Positions 24,423 to 34,045 are shown, counted from the stretch's first letter. The stretch is DNA of 38,264 nucleotides from an uncultured Alistipes sp. (GCA_944321175.1 CALUKI010000006.1:1-38264); one strand, 5' to 3'. Numbers and translations are program-made. The notes: generated by a model from the letters alone, not told the origin.

Positions 24423-25967
24423 ATGTTTGTACGCACCACTGCTGGAGCCATTGTCGGCATCGACGCCGTGACGGTCGCCGTCGAGGTGAACGTCGCGAAC
24501 GCCGGTCAACTGGGCCTTTTTCTGGTGGGGCTGCCCGACAATGCCGTCAAGGAGAGCGAACAACGCATCCGTTCGGCATTCGAGAACAGCGGGTTGCGGA
24601 TGACCGGCAAGAAGGTGGTGGTCAATCTCGCTCCGGCCGATTTGCGAAAAGAGGGGGCGGGATTCGATCTTCCGATTGCGATCGGCATTCTCGGCGCATC
24701 GGAACAGCTTCCCGCCGAGATTCTCGGCGATACGATGCTGGCAGGCGAGCTGTCGCTCGACGGCACGGTAAAACCCGTGCGCGGGATTTTGCCGATGGTT
24801 GTCAAGGCGCGGGAAGAGGGGCTGAAAAGATTGATCGTGCCGCAAGACAACGCGTGTGAAGCGGCCGTTGTCGAGGGAATCGACGTAATCGGGGTCGCCT
24901 CGCTCTCCGAAACGGTGGCTTTTTTGCGTGGAGAAGTGTCGATCGCTCCGACTCGAACGGCTCCGCTTGCCGATTTCGCTGCTGCCGCAAACCGTTATGC
25001 CGAAGACTTTTCCGATGTCCGGGGACAGGCCGCCGTCAAACGGGCGCTGGAGATTGCCGCGGCGGGCGGGCACAACATCCTGATGATCGGGCCTCCGGGA
25101 TCGGGGAAGACGATGCTCGCACGGCGGCTGCCGTCGATCCTGCCGCCCTTGACGGTCGAGGAGGCGCTCGAAACGACCAAAATCCATTCCGTAGCGGGAA
25201 AGATCGGCGCCCACCACGGATTGTTGACCGAACGACCTTTCCGCGCGCCGCACCACCTGACCTCGCAGGTGGCACTCATCGGCGGCGGGCAGACACCGCA
25301 ACCCGGCGAGGTGTCGCTGGCTCACAACGGCGTGCTCTTTCTCGACGAACTGCCCGAATTCGGCCGCAACGTGCTCGAAGTGCTGCGGCAACCGCTCGAA
25401 GAGCGGCATATTACCGTCTCGCGCGCCCGGTACAGCGTCGAATATCCGGCCAATTTCACGCTTGTGGCGGCCATGAATCCCTGTCCTTGCGGATACTACA
25501 ACCATCCGACACACGAATGCACCTGTCCTCCGGGGGCTGTGCACCGTTATCTGGGACGCATCTCCGGACCGTTGATGGACCGGATCGACCTGCATATCGA
25601 GGTTACACCGGTGCCGATCCGCGAAATGGCGTCGCAGCAGGCCGAAGAGCCGAGTGCCGCAATTCGCGAAAGGGTTCTTCGCGCCCGTGCGATCCAACGC
25701 AAACGTTTTCAGGGAATTGACGGCATACACACCAATGCCATGATGAATTCGCGGATGTTGCGGGATTACTGTGCGACGGATGCGGCGGCACAAACGCTGC
25801 TCGAACGGGCGATGGAGCGGCTCAATCTCTCTGCCCGGGCCTACGACCGCATTCTGAAGGTGGCACGGACGATTGCCGACCTGGCGGGCGATGCGGCCGT
25901 CGGTTCGCCGCATATTGCCGAAGCGATCGCCTACCGCTCGCTTGACCGCGAAAACTGGGGAAGGTGA
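24423..25967 (+). CDS. YifB/ComM-type Mg-chelatase-like AAA+ ATPase
   Basis: A 514-residue cytosolic AAA+ protein; the ATG at 24423 lies 9 nt past dnaB, and a TTG at 24414 is the less likely start. An N-terminal Lon-protease-like fold (FVRTTAGAIVGIDAVTVAVE to about 170) lacks protease residues. Walker A MIGPPGSGKTM (222-232) and Walker B VLFLDELPEF follow; CPCGYYNHPTHECTCPP is the family's Cys-rich insertion. ComM in Haemophilus and Vibrio is a hexameric helicase that extends branch migration during natural transformation; the same activity is plausible here. Co-transcription with dnaB is likely. Confidence 0.92.
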   Translation: MFVRTTAGAIVGIDAVTVAVEVNVANAGQLGLFLVGLPDNAVKESEQRIRSAFENSGLRMTGKKVVVNLAPADLRKEGAGFDLPIAIGILGASEQLPAEILGDTMLAGELSLDGTVKPVRGILPMVVKAREEGLKRLIVPQDNACEAAVVEGIDVIGVASLSETVAFLRGEVSIAPTRTAPLADFAAAANRYAEDFSDVRGQAAVKRALEIAAAGGHNILMIGPPGSGKTMLARRLPSILPPLTVEEALETTKIHSVAGKIGAHHGLLTERPFRAPHHLTSQVALIGGGQTPQPGEVSLAHNGVLFLDELPEFGRNVLEVLRQPLEERHITVSRARYSVEYPANFTLVAAMNPCPCGYYNHPTHECTCPPGAVHRYLGRISGPLMDRIDLHIEVTPVPIREMASQQAEEPSAAIRERVLRARAIQRKRFQGIDGIHTNAMMNSRMLRDYCATDAAAQTLLERAMERLNLSARAYDRILKVARTIADLAGDAAVGSPHIAEAIAYRSLDRENWGR

Positions 25968-26062
25968 CCCGCCCGCCCTTCGAACGGACTGTATTTGCAA
26001 CCGACATCAAGGAGGGATAGGGAAGGGCTAAATAAAATAAATACGAAACAACAACGATACAA

Positions 26063-27163
26063 ATGAAACGAGTCATACTTTCGGGCGGCGGCACGGGCGG
26101 ACATATCTACCCTGCCGCAGCAGTTGCCGAAGCCCTCAAAAAACGCTTCGGGGAGGAGGTCGAACTCCTTTTCGTGGGCGCAGAAGGCAAGATGGAGATG
26201 GAAAAGATCCCCGCGCTGGGGTACCGCATCGTCGGACTGCCGACGGCCGGGCTGCAGCGGCGGCTCGCGCTGTCGAATCTGTCCCTGCCCTTCAAGGTGC
26301 TCAAAAGCATCCGTCGGGCGCGACGCACAATCCGCGATTTCAAGGCCGATGTCGTCGTCGGATTCGGCGGCTATGCCTCCGGTCCCGTCCTGTGGGCCGC
26401 ACAACGCGCGGGGGTGCCGACCCTCATTCAGGAACAAAACTCCTACGCCGGCCTCACGAACAAGATTCTGGCACGCGGAGCCCGTCGCATCTGTGTCGCC
26501 TACGACCATATGGAACGCTTCTTTCCCGCCGACCGGATCGTCCATACGGGCAATCCGCTGCGCGGGCGGTTCGGACATCCGACCGACGCGGACAAACGAC
26601 AGGGCGCAGCCCTTTTCGGGCTGGATGCCGACCGTCCGACCGTCCTTGTCGTCGGCGGGTCGCTGGGGTGCCGCACCCTCAACGAAACGATGAAGGCGTG
26701 GCTCACGCGGCAGGAGTTCCGACCTCCGTTTCAGGTAATCTGGCAGACCGGAAAATACTATGAGGCCGAGATGCAGCGTTTCCTCGCGGAACATCCCGCG
26801 CCGGGGATCTGGCAGGGAGCCTTCATCGACCGGATGGATCTGGCTTATGCCGCAGCCGACGTCGTCGTATCGCGCAGCGGCGCCTGCTCCGTCTCGGAGC
26901 TGTGTCTGGTGGGACGCCCCACACTCTTCGTCCCTTCGCCCAATGTCGCCGAAGATCATCAGACCAAAAATGCGCAGGCGCTCGTCGAAAAGGAGGCGGC
27001 CGCAATGGTCACGGATGCCGAGGCGCCGGCCCGCGCGATGGAGACGGCCGGAGCCTTGCTCGCCGATGCCGCGCGGCGCGAACGCCTGAGCCGGAACATT
27101 GCGGCACTGGCAATCCCCGACGCTGCGGAGCGTATCGTTGATGAGATTGCAAAGATCTGGTAG
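26063..27163 (+). CDS. murG: MurG, undecaprenyl-PP-MurNAc-pentapeptide GlcNAc transferase
   Basis: Adds GlcNAc to lipid I to form lipid II at the inner face of the cytoplasmic membrane. The 366 residues carry GGGTGGHIYPA (residues 8-18, diphosphate loop), VGFGGYASGP, LIQEQNSYAG, and SRSGACSVSEL for UDP-GlcNAc binding. It starts the late division/cell-wall set. In most Bacteroidetes ftsW and murD stand directly upstream; here a helicase-like ATPase does, after a 95-bp gap without a clear promoter. Confidence 0.96.
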   Translation: MKRVILSGGGTGGHIYPAAAVAEALKKRFGEEVELLFVGAEGKMEMEKIPALGYRIVGLPTAGLQRRLALSNLSLPFKVLKSIRRARRTIRDFKADVVVGFGGYASGPVLWAAQRAGVPTLIQEQNSYAGLTNKILARGARRICVAYDHMERFFPADRIVHTGNPLRGRFGHPTDADKRQGAALFGLDADRPTVLVVGGSLGCRTLNETMKAWLTRQEFRPPFQVIWQTGKYYEAEMQRFLAEHPAPGIWQGAFIDRMDLAYAAADVVVSRSGACSVSELCLVGRPTLFVPSPNVAEDHQTKNAQALVEKEAAAMVTDAEAPARAMETAGALLADAARRERLSRNIAALAIPDAAERIVDEIAKIW

Positions 27164-27231
27164 GACGGGCACCGAAACGCAGTTTCCAATATTCGAAAAC
27201 GATCCCATAAAGGGATTCTGACAGCAACAAC

Positions 27232-28614
27232 ATGGAGATACAACGCATCTATTTTCTCGGCATCGGCGGCATCGGCATGAGTGCGCTGGCCCGCTATTTT
27301 CTCCACGAAGGCAGACGGGTTGCGGGTTATGACCGCGTATGTTCGGCCCTTACGGAGGCGCTCGAAACGGAGGGGGCCGAAATCCACTACACGGAGGATC
27401 CCGACGCCATTCCCGAAGAGTTCCGCCATCCCGACGGAACGATCGTGGTCTATACGCCCGCCGTACCGGACGACCATCGTGAATTCGTCTGGTTCCGGGC
27501 TCACGGCTTCACCATAGAGAAGCGTTCGCAGATGCTCGGACACCTCTCGCAGAACAAATATGTGATGGCCGTCGCGGGCACGCACGGGAAAACGACCACC
27601 TCGACGCTCATCGCGTGGCTCAACCGCGAGGTCGAAGGGTGCGGCAGCGCTTTTCTGGGCGGCATCTCCAAGAACTTCAACAGCAACCTGGTCTTGGGCG
27701 AGGGGGATCGGCTGGCCGTCGAGGCCGATGAATTCGACCGGTCGTTTCTGCGGCTCTCGCCCGATGTGGCGGTCGTTACGGCCGTCGATGCGGACCACCT
27801 CGATATTTACGGCACATACGAAGCCGTCAAAGAGGCCTTTGCCCGGTTCATCGAACGGATTCATCCCGGCGGGGCGCTCATTCTCAAGGACGGGGTCGAT
27901 GTGGCCATACGCAACCGCGCCATTACCGTTTACCGGTACGCCTGCGATACGCCGTGCGATTTCTACGCCCGCAACATCCGTCTCATCGACGGCGGACACT
28001 ATCGATACGATCTGGCGACACCTTCGGGAACGATTGCCGGCTGCACGCTGGGGATTCCCGGCCGGGTGAACGTCGAGAACGCCGTTGCGGCCGTTGCAGC
28101 GCTCTGGTGTGCGGCCCGAAACGAGGGGCGGGAACTTGACGAGACACGCCTGCGAAAGGCGCTGGCCGGTTTTGCCGGCGTCAAACGCCGCTTCGAGTTT
28201 TACGTCAACACCCCCCGTCAGGTCTATATGGACGACTATGCCCATCATCCGCGCGAACTCGCCGCGACACTTGCCTCCGTAAAACGCATGTTCCCCGGAC
28301 GGCGCGTCACGGCGATCTTCCAGCCGCATCTCTACACCCGTACCCGCGATTTCTATCGGGAATTTGCCGAAGCGCTGTCCCAAGCCGACGAAGTCGTCCT
28401 GCTGCCGATCTACCCGGCGCGCGAAGAACCGATCGAGGGGATCACGAGCGAAATCATCGCCGAGCGGATTACCGTACCGTGCCGGATCGTCACCCGCGAG
28501 AGACTGGCCGAAACGATTGCCGGCATGCAGACCGAGGTGGTCATCAGTTTCGGGGCCGGCAACATCGACGCCTGCTGCGGTGCCTTGGCCGAAACCCTGC
28601 GCAAAAAATCCTGA
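27232..28614 (+). CDS. murC: UDP-N-acetylmuramate-L-alanine ligase
   Basis: Joins L-Ala to UDP-MurNAc with ATP, opening the peptide stem of peptidoglycan. The 460-residue protein has the N-terminal UDP-binding IGGIGMSALARYF, the P-loop VAGTHGKTTTST (114-125), EADEFDRSFL, DADHLDIYG, and MDDYAHHPRE in the C-terminal domain. The stop lies 6 nt before ftsQ, indicating one transcript murG-murC-ftsQ. Confidence 0.97.
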   Translation: MEIQRIYFLGIGGIGMSALARYFLHEGRRVAGYDRVCSALTEALETEGAEIHYTEDPDAIPEEFRHPDGTIVVYTPAVPDDHREFVWFRAHGFTIEKRSQMLGHLSQNKYVMAVAGTHGKTTTSTLIAWLNREVEGCGSAFLGGISKNFNSNLVLGEGDRLAVEADEFDRSFLRLSPDVAVVTAVDADHLDIYGTYEAVKEAFARFIERIHPGGALILKDGVDVAIRNRAITVYRYACDTPCDFYARNIRLIDGGHYRYDLATPSGTIAGCTLGIPGRVNVENAVAAVAALWCAARNEGRELDETRLRKALAGFAGVKRRFEFYVNTPRQVYMDDYAHHPRELAATLASVKRMFPGRRVTAIFQPHLYTRTRDFYREFAEALSQADEVVLLPIYPAREEPIEGITSEIIAERITVPCRIVTRERLAETIAGMQTEVVISFGAGNIDACCGALAETLRKKS

Positions 28615-28620
28615 CCGTCC

Positions 28621-29715
28621 ATGGCGCGACCGTTGCGATACATACTTGTCGGACTGCTTTGGGGCGCCGTTGCCGTGTATGTCGGATACACGGCCGCACG
28701 GGTGCGCCAACACCGCAAAACGCTCGTCGTGCAGCGGCTCGACATCGAGGTGACGGACAGTTCGGCGCAAAGACAACTCGTCACCGGCAGCACGATACGC
28801 CGCTGGATTGCCCGCAGCGGCCTGAAAGCAACGGGAGCAGCGGCCGCAGAGGTCGATCTCCAGGCCATCGAAGGGATGATTCTCCGCAACGGATTCGTCG
28901 CCACTGCCTCAGCCTCGATCGACTACGAAGGCGTCCTGCACATCGAGGTAAGCCAGCGGCAGCCTCTTGTCCGGCTGCTCTTCGACGGATACAACGCCTA
29001 TGCGACGGCCGACGGATACTTTTTTGCGGCTCCCCGATCTTCCGCGTTGTACGTTCCGGTAATGACCGGAACATACGTTCCGCCGGTTCCGCCCTCCTAT
29101 TCCGGATCGGTGGAACAATACATCGACGCACAGATTGCGGCTTCGAACGAACGCATCGCAGAAATCGAACGGGAAAAATATCCGCTCTATCGCGAAGAGC
29201 TGCAAAACGACGAAGACACCAAGGCCCTGCGGCGCATGTTCATCAAAAAACGATGGTTCGAGAGCCGGGAAAATTTCGACCGCCGCGTCAGGGAACTGCG
29301 CGAGAAAAAGGCCCGTCTGCGGCGCCAATACCGTTATACGGCCCGCGTATTGCAGGAAAAAATCGACCGCATAACGGTCCGGCAGAATGCCGAACGGGAA
29401 AAACAAAAAAAGTTGCGCAAAAACTGCGAAGATTTCTTGAAACTCCTTAACTTTGTACAGTTCGTCGAAGCGGACGATTTCTGGTGTTCGGAGATCGTCC
29501 AGATTGTCGTATCGAAAGGGCACGACGGCGCTCCGGAAATCGAACTGGTGCCCCGCGTGGGAAACCATACGGTTCTGTTCGGCCCGCCCGACGGTGCGGA
29601 GGAGAAATTCGACAAACTGATGACGTTCTATCGGCACGGCCTGCGCAATATCGGGTGGGAGGAATACCGGACGATCAACGTCAAGTACAAGGATCAAGTA
29701 GTTTGCACAAAATAG
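28621..29715 (+). CDS. ftsQ: FtsQ/DivIB-type cell-division protein with a long coiled-coil insertion
   Basis: Bitopic inner-membrane divisome protein. Residues 6-23 form the single membrane helix. Residues 36-115 resemble the POTRA domain (VQRLDIEV...LRNGFVATASASI...LHIEVSQRQPLVRL). Residues 120-160 begin the beta domain (GYFFA, LYVPVMTGTYVPP), but residues about 165-268 are a highly charged, Arg/Glu-rich helical stretch (NERIAEIEREKYPLYREEL; RRVRELREKKARLRRQ) before the beta domain resumes (WCSEIVQIVVS...EIELVPRVGNHTVLFG). At 364 residues it is about 100 longer than usual. Position between murC and ftsA supports the assignment more than sequence alone. Confidence 0.9.
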   Translation: MARPLRYILVGLLWGAVAVYVGYTAARVRQHRKTLVVQRLDIEVTDSSAQRQLVTGSTIRRWIARSGLKATGAAAAEVDLQAIEGMILRNGFVATASASIDYEGVLHIEVSQRQPLVRLLFDGYNAYATADGYFFAAPRSSALYVPVMTGTYVPPVPPSYSGSVEQYIDAQIAASNERIAEIEREKYPLYREELQNDEDTKALRRMFIKKRWFESRENFDRRVRELREKKARLRRQYRYTARVLQEKIDRITVRQNAEREKQKKLRKNCEDFLKLLNFVQFVEADDFWCSEIVQIVVSKGHDGAPEIELVPRVGNHTVLFGPPDGAEEKFDKLMTFYRHGLRNIGWEEYRTINVKYKDQVVCTK

Positions 29716-29806
29716 GCGCCGCCGGCACGAAAAAGGCTCGAAGGGCATAGCCATCTCCGTATGCCGAACGATTCCGCCCGAAGCCGGCAAAAGCCGCAAA
29801 ACGAAG

Positions 29807-31336
29807 TTGAAAACTGTGGAGAAGAAGAATTACATCGTCGCGATCGACCTGGGAACGTCGAATGTCGTCATTGCCGTCGCCGAACGGGCCGCCGGGGGGC
29901 GGCTGGCTTTGCGTTGTGTCGTATCGAAACCCTCGCAGGGCGTGAAAGCCGGCATGATTACCAACATCGAACAGGTAAGCAACGCCATCAAATCGGCCGT
30001 CGATGCCGTGAATGAAGCGCTGGGCGTACGGATTACGGAAGCATATACCGGCATCTCCGGCGATTTTGTCCGCTGCGCCCGACATACCGACCATGTCTTT
30101 ACCTCCGACCCTCAAAACGGCGTAAACCGTACCGATGTCGAGGCGCTGTTCGAGCGCATGCGCAACGTACAGGCTCCCGATGACGAGACAATCATGGAAC
30201 GGATCCCTCAAAACTACCTCGTGGACGAGAATCAGGAGGTCGCGGATCCCGTCGGCTCTTTCGGCAAACGTCTCGCCTCGACCTTCAACTTCATACTCTG
30301 CGCCAAAACACCGATCGAGCGTCTCAACCTTGCATTGCGGCGGTTGGGCATCCGCTCGCTGGGCATGTATGCCAATGCACTGGCAACCGCCGCCGCCGTA
30401 CTTACCCCCGACGAGAAAGAGGAGGGTGCCGTACTGGTCGATATCGGAGGCGGCGTGACCGACGTGGCGGTTTATTACCGCAATGTCCTGCGCTATATCG
30501 CGACGATTCCGATGGGCGCCGGTGCCGTCAACAACGATATCCGCACGTTGGGAATCCTTGAACGCCACGTCGATAGTCTCAAGCGCAAGTTCGGATCGGC
30601 TCTGGCCGAACTGGCCCCCAACAAGATGGTCAGCGTCAAGGGCCGTACAGCCAAAGAGACGAAGGATATTCTGCTTTACAACCTCGCCGTGGTGATCGAG
30701 GCCCGCATGCGCGACATCGCCGAGTATGTGGCTCAGGAGATCAAGGATTCGGGATATGGCGACAAACTGGCTTATGGAATCGTCCTGAGCGGCGGATCGG
30801 CGCAACTGAAACATGTCGATGAACTCTTCCGGCGGGTTACGGGAATGGATGTGCGTATCGGCACGGCGGAAGAGATCCTCGAAAAGGAGCCCGGCCAGAA
30901 GGACGAAGAGAGAAATGTCCCTGTTTCACCGGATTACGCCACGGCTATCGGATTGTTGTTCTGCGGTGCGGAACACGGCGACTGCGTGGTCGTAGATGTG
31001 CCCCAGCCCTCCGCGCGTCCGCAAACGTCGAAGCCGGCGGCTCCGGCCCAGGCCTATACGGGTACGGCATTCGGCACGACAGGCCGCAGGCCCGCCGATC
31101 CCGTTGCGGCAAAACCGGCATCCGCCGTCGCAACGGCACCGGCCGGAAACGCCGCACACCCCCCTGTCGAAGAGGGGGCGACAGGAGGAAAAGAAGAGAC
31201 GGCACCACCCGCTGAGGAGCCGCATCCGGCGACTGGGACATCCCGCCAGAAACGGAGCCTGCTGGATAAACTGAAACAGTCGTTGGGGACACGTCTGGAT
31301 GATTTCTTCACGGGATCCGAAGACGAAGAGATTTAA
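29807..31336 (+). CDS. ftsA: Cell-division protein FtsA, non-ATG start
   Basis: Actin-like ATPase that tethers FtsZ to the membrane. The first usable start is TTG 29807 or GTG 29816; no ATG precedes IVAIDLGTSNVVIAVAE, which must be included. Length is 509 residues from the TTG. YTGISGDFV and LVDIGGGVTDVAVY are the nucleotide and subdomain 1C/2A marks; GIVLSGGSAQLKHV closes the core. A Pro/Ala-rich tail of about 80 residues (roughly 403-485) leads to the basic amphipathic helix KRSLLDKLKQSLGTRLDDFF, the membrane-targeting end. The core is normal; the extended linker is seen in this phylum. Confidence 0.96.
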   Translation: MKTVEKKNYIVAIDLGTSNVVIAVAERAAGGRLALRCVVSKPSQGVKAGMITNIEQVSNAIKSAVDAVNEALGVRITEAYTGISGDFVRCARHTDHVFTSDPQNGVNRTDVEALFERMRNVQAPDDETIMERIPQNYLVDENQEVADPVGSFGKRLASTFNFILCAKTPIERLNLALRRLGIRSLGMYANALATAAAVLTPDEKEEGAVLVDIGGGVTDVAVYYRNVLRYIATIPMGAGAVNNDIRTLGILERHVDSLKRKFGSALAELAPNKMVSVKGRTAKETKDILLYNLAVVIEARMRDIAEYVAQEIKDSGYGDKLAYGIVLSGGSAQLKHVDELFRRVTGMDVRIGTAEEILEKEPGQKDEERNVPVSPDYATAIGLLFCGAEHGDCVVVDVPQPSARPQTSKPAAPAQAYTGTAFGTTGRRPADPVAAKPASAVATAPAGNAAHPPVEEGATGGKEETAPPAEEPHPATGTSRQKRSLLDKLKQSLGTRLDDFFTGSEDEEI

Positions 31337-31372
31337 AGACTACGCCCGCAGAGCAGGTGTTAATGAAAAGGT

Positions 31373-32683
31373 ATGAGTGACGATTTAATGAACGAGATTG
31401 CTACGGCAAAAGAGAATAGGTCTTCGATAATCATGGTGGTGGGCGTCGGCGGAGCCGGCGGCAATGCCGTGAATCACATGTGGAACCTCGGCATCAAGGA
31501 TGTGGAGTTCATGGTCTGCAATACCGACCGTCAGGCATTGGACAAAAGCCCCGTTTCGGAGAAGGTCCAGCTGGGACGGGAAGGCCTCGGCGCCGGCAAC
31601 GATCCGGAAAACGGCCGCAAAGCGGCAATCGAGTCGCTTGACGACATCCGCAGCCGTCTCGAAGCGGCCGGCACGCGGATGTTGTTCGTGACGGCCGGCA
31701 TGGGCGGCGGTACGGGAACCGGCGCATCGCCCGTCATCGCCAAACTGGCCCATGAAATGGGAATCCTGACCGTCGGCATCGTCACCTCGCCGCTGGCGGT
31801 CGAGGGGAAAATCCGGTACGAACAGGCCATCCGGGGAATCGAGGAACTGAGCAAGAATGTCGATTCACTGTTGGTCATCAACAACGAAAACATCGTCGAG
31901 ATGTATGGCCGGCTGTCGCTCAAGCAGGCTTTCGGCAAGGCCGATGACATCCTTGCCTCAGCGGCAAAGGGCATCGCCGAAATCATTACCGTCGAGAGCG
32001 ACATGGTCAATGTCGATTTCGCCGATGTCTCGAAGGTCATGCGCGACAGCGGCCGCGCCCACATGTCGGTTGCGACGGCCGAAGGCGAGCACCGCGCCGA
32101 AGAGGTGGCGCGGGCATCGCTCGAATCGCCGTTGCTGGATCATACACTCATATCGGGCGCAAAAAACATCCTGCTCAATATCTCGACCTCCGACGCCGAT
32201 TCATTGGCGCTCGACGAGGTCATGGAGATCCTCAAGTATATCCAGACACACGCCAGCGTGCAGGATGCCGACGGTACGGTCCGCGATGCCAATATCATCT
32301 GGGGAACGAGTGTCAAGCCGCAGCTGGGACGTCGGATCGAGCTGGTCGTCGTGGCGACCGGGTTCGACGGCGTTCCGATCGAGCCCGTTGTCAAAACGGC
32401 CGTGACACCCGCCGAGCAGACGCCTCCGCAGCCGTTTGACGATTCAGGACTCGAACCGATCAAACCGCACGCCGTCCCCCATATACGCCCTGTAACACAG
32501 GTCATGCTGGGCGAACGATCGACACGTTACAAAAATATCGAGTCGCAATTGGCGGTTCCGGCGTACCGGACCCGCAAAGCCGAACTGATCGTCGAGATTT
32601 CGGGCAGCCGCAAGGAGGTACTCAAGGAGGAGGAGTCCTCCCCGAAGTCCGAACAGGACAGAAGCGGATCGCTCTTCGATTAG
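31373..32683 (+). CDS. ftsZ: Cell-division GTPase FtsZ
   Basis: Tubulin-like GTPase that forms the Z ring. GGAGGNAVNHM (26-36) and the signature GGGTGTG (111-117) bind GTP; VNVDFADVSKVM is the catalytic T7 loop. After the core (about residue 325) a variable linker leads to AVPAYRTRKAEL, the part that resembles the Bacteroidetes C-terminal FtsA-binding region, and the tail ends GSLFD. It has 436 residues and starts 36 nt after ftsA. A hairpin without T-run (32689-32734) follows. Confidence 0.98.
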   Translation: MSDDLMNEIATAKENRSSIIMVVGVGGAGGNAVNHMWNLGIKDVEFMVCNTDRQALDKSPVSEKVQLGREGLGAGNDPENGRKAAIESLDDIRSRLEAAGTRMLFVTAGMGGGTGTGASPVIAKLAHEMGILTVGIVTSPLAVEGKIRYEQAIRGIEELSKNVDSLLVINNENIVEMYGRLSLKQAFGKADDILASAAKGIAEIITVESDMVNVDFADVSKVMRDSGRAHMSVATAEGEHRAEEVARASLESPLLDHTLISGAKNILLNISTSDADSLALDEVMEILKYIQTHASVQDADGTVRDANIIWGTSVKPQLGRRIELVVVATGFDGVPIEPVVKTAVTPAEQTPPQPFDDSGLEPIKPHAVPHIRPVTQVMLGERSTRYKNIESQLAVPAYRTRKAELIVEISGSRKEVLKEEESSPKSEQDRSGSLFD

Positions 32684-32688
32684 ATTCA

Positions 32689-32734
32689 GCGGCCTCTCTC
32701 CGCTCCGGCGGCCGGTTCCGACCGGAGAGGCCGC
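32689..32734 (+). other. Stable hairpin after ftsZ
   Basis: GCGGCCTCTC (32689-32698) pairs perfectly with GAGAGGCCGC (32725-32734). No T-run follows, so it is either a weak terminator or a 3'-end stabiliser for the ftsZ message. It begins 6 nt past the stop. Confidence 0.6.
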
Positions 32735-32755
32735 AACCCAAGAAACAGACAAATT

Positions 32756-34045
32756 TTGGAAGGAAGTCTTGTCACAATCAACCCCGCAGATATCGGGCTG
32801 CTTTTCCCGGCTGTCGTCACGTTGTGCCTGCTGTTCATATCGGGACTCGTGTCGGGCGCCGAGATCTCGTTTTTTTCATTGACGCCGCACGACCTGCAAA
32901 ACATCAAAGCCCATCCGGAACGTCCGTCGAACAGCGCCATCCTCAATCTGTTGAGCAATGTGGACCAGTTGCTGGCCACGATTCTGGTGGTAAACAACCT
33001 GGTCAATATCTGCATCGTCCTCCTCGCCGCGAAGATCATCAATACGCTGTTCTCGTTCGGGTCGGCCGGCATGCAGTTCCTCTTCGAATCGGTGATCGCG
33101 ACATTTCTGCTGCTGCTCTTCGGAGAGATCATCCCCAAAGTTTTCGCTCAAAGCCGGCCGCTGCGTTTTGCCCGTTGGGTGGCACGCATCATTCTGCTGT
33201 TTCGGAGGCTTGTCCGTCCGGTCTCCTATGTTCTTATCCGCACCGGAAGCTCGATCAGCGAACACGCCGTGCGCAAAAGCGAGATCTCGCTCGACGAGTT
33301 GGCCGACGCCGTCGATATGACCAGCACGACCTCGGCCGAGGAACACAACATGTTGTCGGGAATCGTCAAATTCGCCAATACGGAGGTGCAGGAGATCATG
33401 CGCCCCCGCATGGATGTGGTCGCCGTCGCCGTCGGCGAAAGTTATGAAAGCGTCCGCGGACGAATCATCGAATCGGGATTCTCGCGGATTCCCGTCTATG
33501 AGGAGGATCTCGACAACATCAGGGGGATTCTCTATGTGAAGGATCTGCTGCCCTACATCAACAACGGAGACGAGTTCGACTGGCGGCAGCTTCTGCGCAA
33601 GGCATATTTCGTTCCGGAGCACAAGAAGATCAACGATCTGCTGGAAGAGTTCCAGTCGAACAAGGTCCATATGGCGGTGGTCGTCGATGAGTACGGTTCG
33701 ACGCTCGGCATCGTATCGCTCGAAGATATTCTGGAAGAGATCGTCGGGGAGATCTCCGACGAAAGCGATACCGTCGAGACGTTCTATACGAAACTCGATG
33801 AACGGAACTATCTTTTCGACGGGAAGACCCATATCGGCGACTTCGAACGGGTGTTGCAGCTCCCCGAAGAGACCTTCTCCGACTGTAAGGGCAAGGCCGA
33901 GACACTGGCCGGGCTGATGCTTGAGATTCACCGGAATTTTCTCCAGCAAGGGGAGTCGGTCACGGCCCACGATATTCGGTTTACGGTTCATACGCTCGAC
34001 GGACACCGTATCGAAAAGATAGAAGTGACACTGCCGGAGCAGTGA
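32756..34045 (+). CDS. GldE-like CNNM/CBS membrane protein
   Basis: A 429-residue inner-membrane protein. Residues 10-165 form the CNNM (DUF21) transmembrane domain (VTLCLLFISGLVSGAEISFFSL; LFGEIIPKVFA). Two CBS domains lie at about 215-330 (MRPRMDVVAVA; MAVVVDEYGSTLGIVSLEDILEEIVGEI) and a CorC/HlyC domain ends the protein. Relatives include Mg/Co efflux proteins and GldE of gliding Bacteroidetes; GldE-type genes also occur in non-gliding species. No ATG fits: TTG 32756 precedes EGSLVTINPADIG and is taken as the start. A phosphopantetheinyl transferase follows, as I recall is common around gldE. Confidence 0.88.
   Translation: MEGSLVTINPADIGLLFPAVVTLCLLFISGLVSGAEISFFSLTPHDLQNIKAHPERPSNSAILNLLSNVDQLLATILVVNNLVNICIVLLAAKIINTLFSFGSAGMQFLFESVIATFLLLLFGEIIPKVFAQSRPLRFARWVARIILLFRRLVRPVSYVLIRTGSSISEHAVRKSEISLDELADAVDMTSTTSAEEHNMLSGIVKFANTEVQEIMRPRMDVVAVAVGESYESVRGRIIESGFSRIPVYEEDLDNIRGILYVKDLLPYINNGDEFDWRQLLRKAYFVPEHKKINDLLEEFQSNKVHMAVVVDEYGSTLGIVSLEDILEEIVGEISDESDTVETFYTKLDERNYLFDGKTHIGDFERVLQLPEETFSDCKGKAETLAGLMLEIHRNFLQQGESVTAHDIRFTVHTLDGHRIEKIEVTLPEQ

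Noticed and set aside
22656..26000. Minus-strand open frame of 1114 codons antisense to dnaB and yifB
   Set aside because: High GC leaves the opposite strand without stops. The plus strand carries two unmistakable proteins with all their motifs, while the antisense text has no domain and is low in hydrophobic order.
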